From: Reticulitermes speratus | Taxonomy: Eukaryota; Arthropoda; Insecta; Blattodea; Rhinotermitidae | Reading direction: 5' to 3' | Assembly (NCBI GenBank): GCA_021186555.1 | Contig: JAJKFL010000006.1 | Coordinates: 40,173,478 to 40,237,477 of the forward strand | Length of the DNA: 64,000 nucleotides | Shown here: one piece after another, positions 48,790-59,905 of the stretch | Layout: every line of letters begins with the position of its first letter | Numbering within the stretch: the first letter of the stretch is position 1 | Notes under the pieces: generated by a model | Seen by the model: the letters and a program-made list of their open reading frames with translations, nothing else | What the model was told of the DNA's origin: nothing | Database searches by the model: none | Translations under genes and position numbers: made by a program

Positions 48790-48937
48790 TTTCACACTGT
48801 TATCACTGTGCATTTGTATGAATCAAATTAAATAAATAGACCAACCAATGCACTATTTGACTACTTTAATGTAGTGTCTTTCTTATACAACCCCTGCACG
48901 TGTTTCGGACCTAGGTCCATCTTCAGGGGGTCTCAGT
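48790..48937 (-). mobile_element. hammerhead-bearing insertion in the LINE, 11-bp TSD
   Basis: A 148-bp insertion between two AAGCAGAGAAG words (48779-48789, 48938-48948). Removing it rejoins the reverse transcriptase reading (KQREALSVASKETG). The minus strand holds CCCCTGAAGATGGACC, TAGGTCCGAAACACG and TGCAGGGG. Confidence 0.75.
48891..48930 (-). ncRNA. hammerhead-ribozyme-like core, best match
   Basis: All core elements are present on the minus strand: CCCC, CTGAAGA (CUGANGA), stem II TGGACC/GGTCC with a 2-nt tip, GAAAC, a short ACGTGC segment, then AGGGG closing stem I with CCCC. Stem III would be minimal, which in Penelope-like elements is associated with activity as a dimer. Confidence 0.55.
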
Positions 48938-49013
48938 AAGCAGAGAAGCTTTATCAGTTGCTAGTAAGGAGACTGGTGTAGGAGCAAATGCTGAAAAATC
49001 TATGTATATGATC

Positions 49014-49284
49014 AGTGGTGTAAAAAGGTCAAGGAATCCCTGTTCAGGCCTGGACAGGCCCTGAGGGTTCTAGGAGATTGAGGCTCCCAGATTTCAAGAC
49101 AATTGGCACATGAAGTTGGTAAGGTTGTCAGCCCTATGCACTGGCTGCTTTTACCCCCCAGGAAATATTCGTGGTACTCATTTCTGTTACAGGCAGAGTC
49201 AGTGAAAAGAGCCAATGAATCAAAACCGTGACCTTCCAATTTGTAATGCAATGCCTCAACCAACTGCGCCACGGCGTGCCCCCG
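49014..49284 (-). repeat. tRNA-derived SINE (family B)
   Basis: The head is at the high-coordinate end: ACGCCGTGGCGCAGTTGG as A box and GGTCACGGTTTTGATTC as B box on the minus strand. The body contains CCTGGGGGGTAAAAGCAGCC, and the tail ends CTTTTTAC. TGTATATGATCA (49003-49014) and TGTATATGTTCA (49544-49555) look like a target duplication around this SINE together with the adjoining MITE. A second copy is at 60838-61105. Confidence 0.82.
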
Positions 49285-49286
49285 TT

Positions 49287-49545
49287 CAGTGACGTAGCCA
49301 TTTCTTTTGGCGCCCAGGGAGAGTAGTCACAAAGGCCACCCCTAACAGAAATCATGAACTTTAAAAGAGTTGCAATCATTATTGACTTTGTTTTTATTTT
49401 GCTCAGTAATTTAAAATTTGTTGAGCACAGAAAATCAGTTTTTTTTTTTAATTTAAAACATTCACTTTTCCACCTGTTTTTCTGTCCCTTTGACTCTGCT
49501 GCCCGGGGTTGCCGCACCACTCGCCCCCTCCTAGTTATGCTCCTG
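49287..49545. mobile_element. CAGTGACGTAGC-type MITE (copy 1)
   Basis: Starts CAGTGACGTAGCCA and ends in CTAGTTATGCTCCTG, an imperfect inverse. Inside, GGCGCCCAGGGAGAG and CCGGGGTTGCCGCACCACTC flank an AT-rich centre with TTTGTTGAGCACAGAAAATC. The same family is at 51444-51650 and 63184-63425. It abuts the head of a SINE. Confidence 0.65.
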
Positions 49546-49970
49546 TATATGTTCATGCATCATGAACAGAATGCAGAACAAAATGACAACACTATCGAAC
49601 AAAAATTGCATGCATGCAGAAATTAGGAGCAGATTAAATTCTGGGAATTTGGTCCAGAATCTTTTGTCTTCCAGTTTTCTACTTCAGAACATAAAGGTTA
49701 AAACATACAGAACTATTGGGTGTGAAACTTGTTCTCATGCTTAAAGAGAAAACAGAGGTTAAGAGTGTTTGAGAATAGGGCCTGAGAGGTAGAAGGAACA
49801 GGACACTGGAGAAAATTGCATAATGAGGAGCTGTGTTTTTTGTACTCTTCACCAACTATTATTAAGTGATGAAATCAAGGTTGACGAGATGGATTGGCCT
49901 CATAGCACATGAGGGAACAGAGAAATGAATATGGGGCTTTGGTGTGGAAACCTGAAGACCTCCCAGTCTC

Positions 49971-51443
49971 TTACCAAAGACGTTCAATTATGTATCCAAA
50001 TTTAAAACGATATGTATTTGCATTATCTTGTAAGTGCAAGGAATGTATAACCAAAATTAGACACTACTTATGATTCACCATAATGTTATCCATCTCACCA
50101 ATCTTCCAAATGGTCATTTATCAAGAAGTTTCCCCACCAAATTCCCCTTCTTCTCCTCCAGAATGTCAGCTAATCTGTTTTCATCCCCATACCAGCTAGA
50201 TGCCAAGCCCTTTAAATCCCCCTAGTCTCTACCATCCTATGACATGCTGACGATCTTTCACCATTCTGTTTCAAGTGCATAGTTCCAATGCTTGCAGCAG
50301 TTATTACCACACTGATTTTCATATGGCAGTCATATCACCTGCCATCCTCATAACAGCTGTCCTCATCCAACCCAGGTCTTTCTTACAAAAAGAAATAAAG
50401 AAAAGAAAAACTTCCATCTAAAAGCATGTGTTGTATGAAATACTAAGGAATACTTGGCCAAAATAATGCAAATAAAATACTTAACAATGATTTCAGTTAT
50501 TCTGGTGAGACAGGTCATCAGCAGGGAATATAAATAAAAATGTGTGTTGTATTTACAATATTAATTCACAGAAAGTGTTTACATTAATAAGTTAATTAGC
50601 AGGCATTAACAGCACCACAAATCACAGCATCAGAAAAATATGAATATTACAGTATACGAATTTCCTTCTGCTAATATTTCCACATACATAAATATTCTTC
50701 CACAAATTGAATAAAATGCCCAAGGTTTGAAAACATATTTTGTGACACGGTTAACTATGCAGATCATAGATGTCTCGAAACAATTTATTCTACACATCTC
50801 AAAAGTGGAAGAAGTGATACCAAACTGGCAGACAATTTGAACATGTACTTACAATATTAAATATTAATAACCCAAATGACAACATACATTGGACATGAAA
50901 ACCTGACAGACAGGTTTAATTTTCAAGGATTACACCTGTTAGATATTTTTTGGCTTAAGACTGTATTCGTGAATTACCTTAAGCCAGGATATTATATGCA
51001 TGTAACTTATTAAATAATGTAATTAGTTTACTCATATACACAGATCGCAAGCAGAAGACCATAATTGCTTATTGATAGTCCATCTACCTCTAAGTTTTCT
51101 AACATTAATTATACGACACTGTACAAATACTGTAAGTGCACCTCTGAAACTTGTATTAAGTAGCATGTTACTACAATAGCCTCTCTTCCACAGGATGTAA
51201 AACAGTATACAGCATGTAATTCAGTTTTAGTCAACAATCTGAAGCCAGCGCCAGTCAAATCACACTCACAGACACTTCTGCCCTGTGTTGTACGGTTCAG
51301 GCCACCTGATCTGCATAGGGTGTAGACAGATTCCCTCAGTGTATCAGTGCAAATTCTCTACCATGCCACAACACACTGCTTCCCAATTCATTTAGCTTTG
51401 CAAGTATATCAGCCATCACTACAAACCTAACACACAGACCGTG
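49971..51443. other. no gene recognised
   Basis: AT-rich intergenic sequence of 1.5 kb. I see no coding motif, tandem repeat or terminal repeat. Confidence 0.5.
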
Positions 51444-51650
51444 GGCCACCGAGGTTTACTGGTGCCTGGGGTGTGTAATTAAATTATGAATTTTAGAATA
51501 ATAATATGATTTATTGTAATTTATGTAGCTCAACAATTTTTTATTTGTTGAGAGCAGAAAATCAATTTTCCACCCCTTGGGCTCTGTCGCCTGGGGTGGC
51601 CGCACCATTCCCCCCCCCCCCCCCCCTGAAACCCCACAGCTATACCATTG
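51444..51650. mobile_element. CAGTGACGTAGC-type MITE (copy 2)
   Basis: Shares the AT-rich centre (TTTGTTGAGAGCAGAAAATC) and the CTGGGGTGGCCGCACCATTC arm with copy 1. The outer ends are eroded, and a run of 17 C occupies about 51611-51627. Confidence 0.65.
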
Positions 51651-52850
51651 CATACAGATATGACAGAAACAATGTAAATTCTAAGGCAATGATTTCTGAA
51701 CCATTTAGGTTCTCACAGCAGTGACTATGAAGACTGCTATGCTATCTCGTGACATGTGATGCCATGTAGCTTAGTGGACAGGTTCCTTCAAAACATTCTC
51801 TCTTCCCAACCACAAAGCATCACATCCAAAACACAATAATCAACAAAAATATCAATCTGATCATCTTCTCTCCACAATTTACTTTTGGTAAGAACGGAAC
51901 TACCTGATCACAACGATGATTGCTGATGATGATGGAAAAAAGTAATGGCGCCCCTGTGCCAAAGCATAATGCCACGAATGAATACAGTGGGAGTGAAGGA
52001 AAATTTCCACGTATTCTTAACCTCAACACTCTATGGAAATGGTCAGCCTTCAACTCCAGCTGTTTTATCCATTGGGAAAGATACCTGCTACCCAATGGAC
52101 AGAGGGAAGGGAACCCAACAAAGATGGTAACAATGACATAAACTACATTCATCCTTTCAACATAAATCAAAAACATGTTTATGTTCATGGATGGTAAATG
52201 ATTCACATGTCGTTCACTTCCAGCTGTCAACCGACAGCATGTGTCACACTGACAAAAACAGTACAACACCTATGTTAGATATGAACTAAAACATGAAATA
52301 ACAATGTTTTTACTTACTTCTAATATACAATTCCACCGTGACAACAGCTGAATTCACGAAACGTTAAAAACAGCACTCAATTGTAACAGAAAAGTAAGCT
52401 GTTGCTTTAACAGATGATAACCTTTGTGTGCATTCAGACTTGCAAGTGCATCTTGTATGCAGAAGAAAATGAATCCGCAAATATGTTTATTGAGCCAGAA
52501 ACTGTACTTGATATATTCTTTTGTTATGTATAACTCAAGAGTGTTTGTGGCCTTATGTTTGGCAACAATGCTCTCTAGGAAGCCTCTGCATGTGATGGAC
52601 TTGTATTTGTCTCACATGTAGGAGTGGGAAATCATCCAAGATCAATCCTGGCCTTTAGCAAGGCTGTAAGACTTGGAGAAGGTTATTTCCTAGAGAGAAA
52701 AGATTAGAGAATAAGGGAGAACAATGGGCCTGTTATAAATAGGTCTATGTGCATCGGGTTTTTATAATGGCTCAAACCCACTACACACTCTATTCTATTC
52801 CCCCCCCCAAACATAATTATGTAAAATATGTGCAAAGAACCTACACACAT
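51651..52850. other. no gene recognised
   Basis: Overlapping short open frames on both strands around 51820-52270 (up to 149 codons on minus) show no recognisable domain, and none has convincing gene context. Confidence 0.4.
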
Positions 52851-52936
52851 TATACAGGGCATACACAAAAGAATGGTGTGGTTTTAATAGTGAACACTAT
52901 TAAATCCGCACCATTCTTTTGTGTATGCCCTGTATA
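52851..52936. repeat. 86-bp near-perfect palindrome
   Basis: Two 43-bp arms beginning TATACAGGGCATACACAAAA match at 40 of 43 positions as inverse complements with practically no loop. The ends are TATACAGGGC / GCCCTGTATA, so a TA target duplication is possible. Consistent with a very short Tc1/mariner-type MITE; the RNA would form a long hairpin. Confidence 0.85.
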
Positions 52937-55465
52937 CAACACTTCACCATGTCATTCATTTTCATTTTAAAAATTCACTTTTGACTGCATGCAAATTTCC
53001 AAATCACAAGCACAAGCTTTATGTGCCATGTGACAACCCTTAGGTTCTACTTAATGTCCAGCAATGACAAGGATATTAATTATGATGTTTTCTGGTTCAG
53101 AATTAACTCTAAAACCATGAAACTTCAAGACTTATGGAAAGGCTTCCAGGACAGCAAGACGCACTGTATGGCCTCTCTACCCACATACATCAAGACCCCC
53201 CCACCCCACCCAAAAAGAAAAAAACAACACACACACACACACACCACTGGCCATACTCCATGCATGATTTAGGGTTTAAACCCACAATTCCAATGGCAAA
53301 GAACATCATGTGTCTTTTTAAAGACCATATGAAATGCTTGGAAGACAAAACTAATTGCAACCAAATGTTTATCCTTCACTTTAAAATATGGTGAAGCATT
53401 AATATAAGAAAATACTGAAAAATACCGCCAAAGAGCAAATTTTCCATGGCATCCAACATTCTGGGTGGTGCTGTGTTACAAATATCCGACTTCATGCTGC
53501 ATAAGACTCGTGTATATTTGGATCAGCATCTTCAAGAAAAAATCAAGATACATTCTTGCATCATTAAAGTAATGTTAATGGACTAGTAACTTACACTCCT
53601 ATGAAATTTGGCATTATTTTCACAACCAATCCCAACACTTAAAATCCTCATCAATGACATGCAACAAATTAAATTAACATCCCTCTCCTGGATCAGAATT
53701 TCAACATCTATGATTAATTCCTAAGCAAAATAAGCCTTCTGATTAACTCCAAAAGAATGGGGCAGCTTAGTCAGCATCGTAACTTGACTATGGGTTGGAG
53801 GACCAGAAAATCGGTGTTTAAACCCTCTATACCAGTACTTCCAAACCTCCCCACTCCCCCCAATGGGAAAACACTTAAAATAGTTTTTCATAACCCAAAA
53901 AGGAGCTACATTCATGAACTTGATCTACACATATCGACACTTCTTCCAGGATATTTGCTCACCACGACGTTTTCAATTTTCTGATAGCAGTACAGGTCCC
54001 GCCATTCTGTCACCACCAATGTGGTGACTCTGATAATCCGAAAACACACAGACATAATACAAACAAATATAACCTCAAAAGACAGCCTCACGTCTTACAG
54101 CATGAGGATTAATCCACTACCGCCATCTACTGCACCTTATGCCTGCGATATTTCAAGTGATATGTAGAATTTTTTGCGGTCTTTCAAAATATGTTGACTT
54201 ATTCCACAATTTCTCGCGCAGTCCTGGTGGAAAAACACTGCTCTTAAGCAAAGTAGTTAACTCTAAAGGTCAGCATGTTTTCTGCACGGTGTAATTATGT
54301 TAAGGACAATTCTTATAATAAACACAAATTATTTACCTATACAACATTTACTGGAGGCATAATGTGGTCTCCATGCCGTACAAACTAACCCTAACACACA
54401 CACAGAGCATGTCTTTGGTCAGTCACCTCAGCACCACTGATTATCTAGTTGCTCAGCATCACAGCCTTCATTGGACGCACCAGTGTGTGTAGGCTGTCCA
54501 CAGCATAGAGGCGAGATGTACAGACTCGGTGACAAAAATGACTCTGTATAACGCACATTAATTTTAGCCAGCAAATTGTTAATAATATGAATCCTTTATA
54601 TTAACTTTCCTACATGGTGCTTTATTTAAGGCTTTGTTTCTTCCTTTGCCATCACATTGGGACTGGCTCTGGGGCTTGATTTCTTAGGAGTTGACATGGG
54701 GTCTGAAGATGAACACTCACCTCCATTTAACAGCCAAAGGTGAAGAAAGATTGGAGCTATTCCTCCATTGCTCCATTAGACTTGCTGGCATGGTGCTTTA
54801 TTAAACACAGGGGCGACTTCTAACTTTACATTACAGAAAAGTAACCACAAAAATTTGACAACGTTTCAAGAAACTTCAGTATTTCCACAAAATATAATTT
54901 TGGAACCAGTGTGCTTGGTACCCAGCAAGAGAGGTATCTCACGATTATACAAATCAGGAACCCTGATACATTTGTCTATTATCGTTCAGTCATTTCAATA
55001 TCTATGACGATACAAGAGGAAGAAACTGAAAAGATAGGCGACTGTTTTGTACTGTAAAATGAGGTACAACTGTGGACATAGTGCCCTTAGCATATGCATC
55101 ATGAAACTTCCAAACAACAGGGAGCAGGGCAGCAGTCAAAATTTATTTACCGCATTAGGAGCAGCTGCAAAAAACTACAAATAGTGCTTCCTGTTCGTAC
55201 AGGGCACTACTTCAGAGCTTTTACTGAATATGGAAGAAACACTAGCCCAGTTAGTATGACGAGCCTTCGTCGTTATGAAGTAGAAATATATACAGTACAG
55301 GAAAATCAAACTATTTAAATAACTTTTGGTCCCTTGAAACTCAAACTTCAGTTTCCAAGTGCACAATTATTATTGGTCGGTTTCTGGTTTGACGTTTTAA
55401 CACCGTAACTGTAATTCTCTCCCTGAATGTAACAGGGCAGATGTGACGCAACGTGTATTCGTCAG
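52937..55465. other. mostly unassigned; AC microsatellite and SINE traces
   Basis: An AC run lies at 53225-53247. At 53757-53850 a tRNA-like head (GCAGCTTAGTCAGCATCG ... CGGTGTTTAAACCC) may be an old family A SINE head. At 54640-54790 a degraded family A body may be present (GTTGACATGGGG ... GGAGCTATTCCTCC). A TTTATT at 55142-55147 is a possible minus-strand AATAAA for the gene that ends at 55466. Confidence 0.4.
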
Positions 55466-56218
55466 TTACTCTGCTGGGAACAGCCCGTTCAGGTCCTTCA
55501 ACAGCGGGATGCTCTTCTTTAGCTTAGTAACTTCAGGGCTGTAGCCCCACATCACCAGCTCCACGTGCTCCTTGGTGGGCAGTCCCCGCACCTTCTCCTC
55601 TGTGCGGTAGAGTGGTGGGGCGTCATCGCCCTTGATGCGCTCCACAAGGGGTTTCAATTGCTTGTTGCGGTGCACATCCCATGTGATGGACTTTTCTTCT
55701 TCAGGGTTTACCTTCAGCACGCGTAGCTTTTTGAGGTCGCCGTCCGCCTCGCGATAGACCTTGAGAAAATTGGCTTCGACCCCAGGGACCTCCGTCTTGA
55801 CACCGTACCTATCCGCCAGAGGCTGGAAGGCCTCAACCACGTCCAGTGGTAGGTATGTAAGGTTCTCTTTGGCGCGGCTGTGGGAACGGTAGTCGTTCAA
55901 CCATGTTTCGAAAGTCTCGATGGCTTCTGTCAGGTTACGCAGCTTCGTTGGGTCCTTCGTGCGCTTGTGTATTACTTTGGCGCGGTGAAACATGGAGTTA
56001 ATGATCTGGAACTGGAAGGTGATGTCACGGCCTTCCAGCAGCTGCAATGTCTCTAGCGCCTTCTCCTTGTCCTTGAACCCGGCACCCTGGAACGTGGTTT
56101 CCGTCGTCTCGCTGCCGAACAGCTGTCCGCCCGACCACCCAGATTTCTTGTCGCCGTTCTCGGAGCTGCTCTTCTCCTCTGCGGTCGCCCCACGCTTTTC
56201 GGATTTCACCTTCGGCAT
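55466..56218 (-). CDS. conserved-looking intronless gene, 250 aa, function unknown
   Basis: The open frame starts at ATG 56218-56216 and stops at TAA 55468-55466. The frame is open further upstream, but I chose this ATG because a Lys/Ser-rich start, MPKVKSEKRG, begins here with A at -3, and the upstream extension is low-complexity and untypical. Residues 1-30 are charged and probably disordered. A Gly-rich GWSGGQLFG patch follows, then a mostly helical, charged body with KALETLQLLEGRD, RNLTEAIETFETWLNDYRSH and a C terminus KKSIPLLKDLNGLFPAE. There is no signal peptide or membrane segment, and I recognise no catalytic motif. GC content and codon use are clearly higher than in the flanks, unlike the transposon relics. 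TTGCCGCAG just before the ATG could be a splice acceptor for a 5' UTR intron. I do not recognise the family by name; a soluble intracellular protein is the safest reading. Confidence 0.82.
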   Translation of the reverse strand: MPKVKSEKRGATAEEKSSSENGDKKSGWSGGQLFGSETTETTFQGAGFKDKEKALETLQLLEGRDITFQFQIINSMFHRAKVIHKRTKDPTKLRNLTEAIETFETWLNDYRSHSRAKENLTYLPLDVVEAFQPLADRYGVKTEVPGVEANFLKVYREADGDLKKLRVLKVNPEEEKSITWDVHRNKQLKPLVERIKGDDAPPLYRTEEKVRGLPTKEHVELVMWGYSPEVTKLKKSIPLLKDLNGLFPAE

Positions 56219-56389
56219 CCTGCGGCAAGTGATCGACATCTGTGATACACGTTGCGATGGTGATATGGTGACATAATGCAGATGTGTCACAAATGTGATA
56301 GCGAAGGTGTAGGTAAGGGATGACCGTGGAGGTGCTGGAGGCAGGTATAACAACGTACAGCAATATAGTCATCCAAACACGGCTTCTCT

Positions 56390-56405
56390 GGGGGGGGGGG
56401 GGGGG
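56390..56405. repeat. G16 homopolymer upstream of the 250-aa gene
   Basis: Sixteen G on + (C on the gene strand) about 170 bp upstream of the start codon. Such a tract can form a quadruplex or cause sequencing errors; its exact length is unreliable. Confidence 0.8.
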
Positions 56406-57935
56406 TACTTCTCTTAATCACAAAGCATCATGTCGTCGTGGTAATAACCGGATTTATGATAATTTAAATATCAGTGCAGCATATGGAACAAACCTGCTTT
56501 CATTTCCTGCGTGGAAAATTGTAACTTACTGGGGCTTAATGACTAATACAAGTGCTGCCGAATGCGCTGTGTGTCTTTGTGCCCGTTACGTCTTGTCTGT
56601 GTAATTTGTCCACTCATGTGGCCTGTAATACTTAATGCTTCTCAAACACAATAACCACACTTCCATACACAACTGCTCTGTAATCAGTCTTCGACTGTCC
56701 CTGGATTACTTCCGCGTAAGCCCAACAATCTCACAATATGCCACACAAATCCCTTGTACATTCCTGGAAGTTTATGTAGTTTTTAGAACAAAAAATAACG
56801 CTTTTGTTGTTGGACTCTGACTTTCAGTGACGTAAAATTCATTATGTTAACGTACTTATGAAATTTATCTATTTCCACTTTTGTTTTCTTCCCGAGTACC
56901 TTCTTTTGTGGCTCGTTGGTGAACGGGGTTTTCCCTTCTGCAGGCGTTACATTGCACGCTACAGCAAGCAACGCCCCTTACTTCTGCAAGGCTGTTTTGC
57001 ACTTACTTTAGGGGAGGAAGCCTTCGTTGTACTTGCTGTTTCATGAACTTAAATACGTTGTACATTACTTCTCTCGTCTGGCCACATATTACTGTATTCT
57101 ATCCCTAATGTGTCTAACACCGTTGGACGACTCAAAACGAATGTTTGCGGAATACGTAGTAATGCATCCTGCGCCCTTAAAGCTTCAACGAACTGGCCTG
57201 TATTGCTGTGCCTGACAAAACACCCCCATTGTTTATTTGCTGTTTCGTATGCCAAGGTTCGTTGGCTCGCCTGACGTGTTATAATAAGGATTCCATTCGT
57301 GCTAGTTTTGTGGGTTTTTAGTAAGCTCTGTCTTGGTGTCCCGCAGAATTCGGTTCGGGACGTCAAATGTCTTGGATTTTCAATCACATAAGTAGAACAC
57401 TCCTGATAGTGCGAATGAAAATTCTGACTTTCCCCACGGCGGAAGAGAAAACGCCTAGAGCAGTTGGACAGCCGTCACCCAGCCAGTAATGAAAGGAAGA
57501 GGAGAGGGAGAGGAAGATGTGTAGATGAGTGATTACAGTGTCGACCGAGACTGCGAAGGGTGGGGAACGGACATAATAAGAACAAGACAGGCAATGTACC
57601 TGTAACGTAACATTGAGGCGCGATCTCGTAACCATTGTTGTTGTGGAAAAGCAATAAGTATTACATATCCTGAGCGTGTGTCTGTAGCCTTAGTTATCCA
57701 GCATGCAAAGCGCATGCGCCGTATTATATTGTCATCAGTGGCTTGTCTGACTGTACCCTATTTTTCAACATTATCTCACGAACGGCACGATTTTCGGGGA
57801 AAAGTTATTGGACATAATAAAATGCGTGTTGTGATTTTCTCTACAATTCTTGACTGAAACATTTCTCAGTGTAAGAAGACTTCATGGAGATACTATCATA
57901 AATGTAAATACGTCTTCATGTACAGTACCCATTAT
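56406..57935. other. no gene recognised
   Basis: Intergenic sequence beyond the 5' side of the minus-strand gene. Its overlapping short frames are not supported. Confidence 0.5.
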
Positions 57936-58170
57936 TCTTGTCAGATTTAAAAAAAAAATTGAAATTTCTCGACAGACTTTCGAAAAATACCCAAATATCA
58001 AATTTCTAGAAAATACGTCCAGTGGGAGCAGAGTTGTTCCGTGTGTGCGGACAGACAGACACGACGAAGCTAAGACACTTTTCGCAATTTTGCGAACGCG
58101 CCTAAAAACCAGTAAATGAACTGAGCATCTGATGATGATGATTATTATTATTATTATATCATTTTTGTAT
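57936..58170 (+). repeat. dispersed retroelement 3' piece with trinucleotide tail
   Basis: A stretch encoding SSGSRVVPCVRTDRHDEAKT, a peptide I recall as frequent in insect repeat translations, ends in GATGATGAT followed by ATT repeats at 58129-58158. This looks like a non-LTR element tail. The element class is not determined. Confidence 0.4.
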
Positions 58171-58491
58171 CTTTGTTTTATAATTTAATTTCAGTTACCT
58201 CACTGTAGTGACATTAATAAATGACTGTTTTTTCACTACGTGGCGGGTTAAAATGTTTGTCTACTGCCCCCCCCCCCCTCTCACCTGAATGTCATCATGT
58301 GGCCCTTTTTTTGGTTTTTAAAAAGTGGTTGTCGTTCAGATTGCGTTTGGCTGTTCTTGGTCTAATTAGAGGGTCGTGAACTAGACAAATCCTGCACAAA
58401 GCAACTGAAGAATTGTGCATGTTCGTCAGTCATTTATCCGCGTAGAAAGCGTGCTTTCTGTCCTGAACGTTATAAATCAGCGAATATGGGG

Positions 58492-58661
58492 AATCAGTAT
58501 GAATAACTACAGGCAGAGCACTCTTAATCAGTATGAATAACTACAGGCAGAGCACTCTTAATCAGTACGAATAACTACAGGCAGAGCACTCTTAATCAGT
58601 ACGAATAACTACAGGCAGAGCACTCTTAATCAGTAAGAATAACTACAGGCAGAGCACTCTT
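58492..58661. repeat. 34-bp minisatellite, 5 copies
   Basis: Five exact-length copies of a 34-bp unit beginning AATCAGTATGAATAACTACA and ending GGCAGAGCACTCTT. They differ only at one to two positions (GTATG, GTACG, GTAAG), so the expansion is recent. Confidence 0.95.
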
Positions 58662-58999
58662 AATCCAATGTTATGCTGTGTTACGCTCCTTGTAGTGTGC
58701 AAATTCATTAAAATTACACCTTTAAATGTTATCAGTGATCACGTGAAAGGGAAAACTGGATTTGTTTTTACTATGAGCGGAAGGTTACAAAACTAGGTTA
58801 CACCACTGTTGACGGCAACAAAATTACGTAGTTCTGAGACATTTACTGCAGTCATAACACATCGGACAGACGTCTGCATCACTGGATGGTGAAATGCGTC
58901 GACAGCCACTACTCACATTGCTTGCAGAAAATTTGGGAATTTTAATAGGTAACCAGTCACAGCTTACCTACGACGTTTCATCTTACATACTTAACCGAC

Positions 59000-59905
59000 A
59001 GCAAACGAACTTCTAGACTCATAAATTTGTCACTGTTACAGAAACTTCCAGTCTCATAAACCCGTCAGTAGCACAGTAAACATCTAGTCTCATAGATGTC
59101 ACTATCACAAAGTTTTCATAAACCTGTCACTGTCACACAAACTTCTAGTCTGATAAACCTGTCACTGCCACAAACTTCTAGTCTGATAAACCTGTCACTG
59201 CCACACAAACTTCTAGTGTGATAAATCTGTCACTGCCACACAAACTTCTATTCTTCTAAACCTGTCATCGGCACACAAACTTCTATTCTCATAAATCTGT
59301 CACTGCCACACAAACTTCTATTCTCATAAATCTGTCACTGCCACACAAACTTCTAGTCTGATAAACCTGTCACTGCCACACAAACTTCTATTCTCATAAA
59401 TCTGTCACTGCCACACAAACTTCTAGTTTGATAAACCTGTCACTGCCACACAAACTTCTAGTCTGATAAACCTGTCACTGCCACACAAACTTCTAGTCTG
59501 ATAAACCTGTCACTGCCACACAAACTTCTATTCTCATAAACCTGTCACTGCCACACAAACTTGTATCCTGATAAACCTGTCACTGCCACACAAACTTCTA
59601 TTCTCATAAACCTGTCACTGCCACACAAACTTCTAGCCTGATAAACCTGTCACTGCCACACAAACTTCTAGTCTGATAAACCTGTCACTGCCACACAAAC
59701 TTCTAGTCTGATAAACCTGTCACTGCCACACAAACTTCTAGTCTGATAAACCTGTCACTGCCACACAAACTTCTAGTCAGATAAACCTGTCACTGCCACA
59801 CAAACTTCTAGTCTGATAAACCTGTCACTGCCACAGAAACTTCTAGTCTGATTAACTTGTCACTGCCACACAAACTTCCAGTCTCATAAATCTGTCATGT
59901 CACTG
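59000..59905. repeat. 35-bp minisatellite, about 25 copies
   Basis: The unit is CTGATAAACCTGTCACTGCC followed by ACACAAACTTCTAGT. Central copies are nearly identical, edge copies are diverged, and a higher-order alternation of CTGATAAACC and CTCATAAATC variants is visible between about 59280 and 59640. Weak further copies occur to about 60160. Confidence 0.93.

Larger units (their letters stand above)
48295..49970 (+). pseudogene. RTE-like LINE, split by nested insertions
   Basis: Reverse transcriptase pieces occur in order: WDHQCGFQWNRSTVGHILC, GGVYQLFIDFNNI, EFGIPMKLLMFIKMC, then SVASKETGVGANAEKSMYMI (48950-49012), and after a 530-bp interruption YMFMHHEQNAEQN, EIRSRLNSGN, VQNLLSSSFLLQNIKVKTYR, IGCETC and a remnant of the WAGH...KPE region near 49880-49970. 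Many frameshifts and stops. A hammerhead-bearing insertion (48790-48937) and a SINE/MITE pair (49014-49545) are nested in it. Confidence 0.8.

Noticed and set aside
51820-52269. A 149-codon minus-strand open frame.
   Set aside because: It contains hydrophobic stretches but no recognisable domain or splice context, and a + strand frame of similar quality overlaps it. Possible by chance at this length.
55992-56372. Open frames on + and in another minus frame overlapping the 250-aa gene.
   Set aside because: Their composition follows from the GC-rich codons of the real gene; no motif or start context supports them.
59000-59905. A CRISPR-like array with 35-bp repeats.
   Set aside because: Units are directly contiguous with no unique spacers, and the context is a eukaryotic genome.
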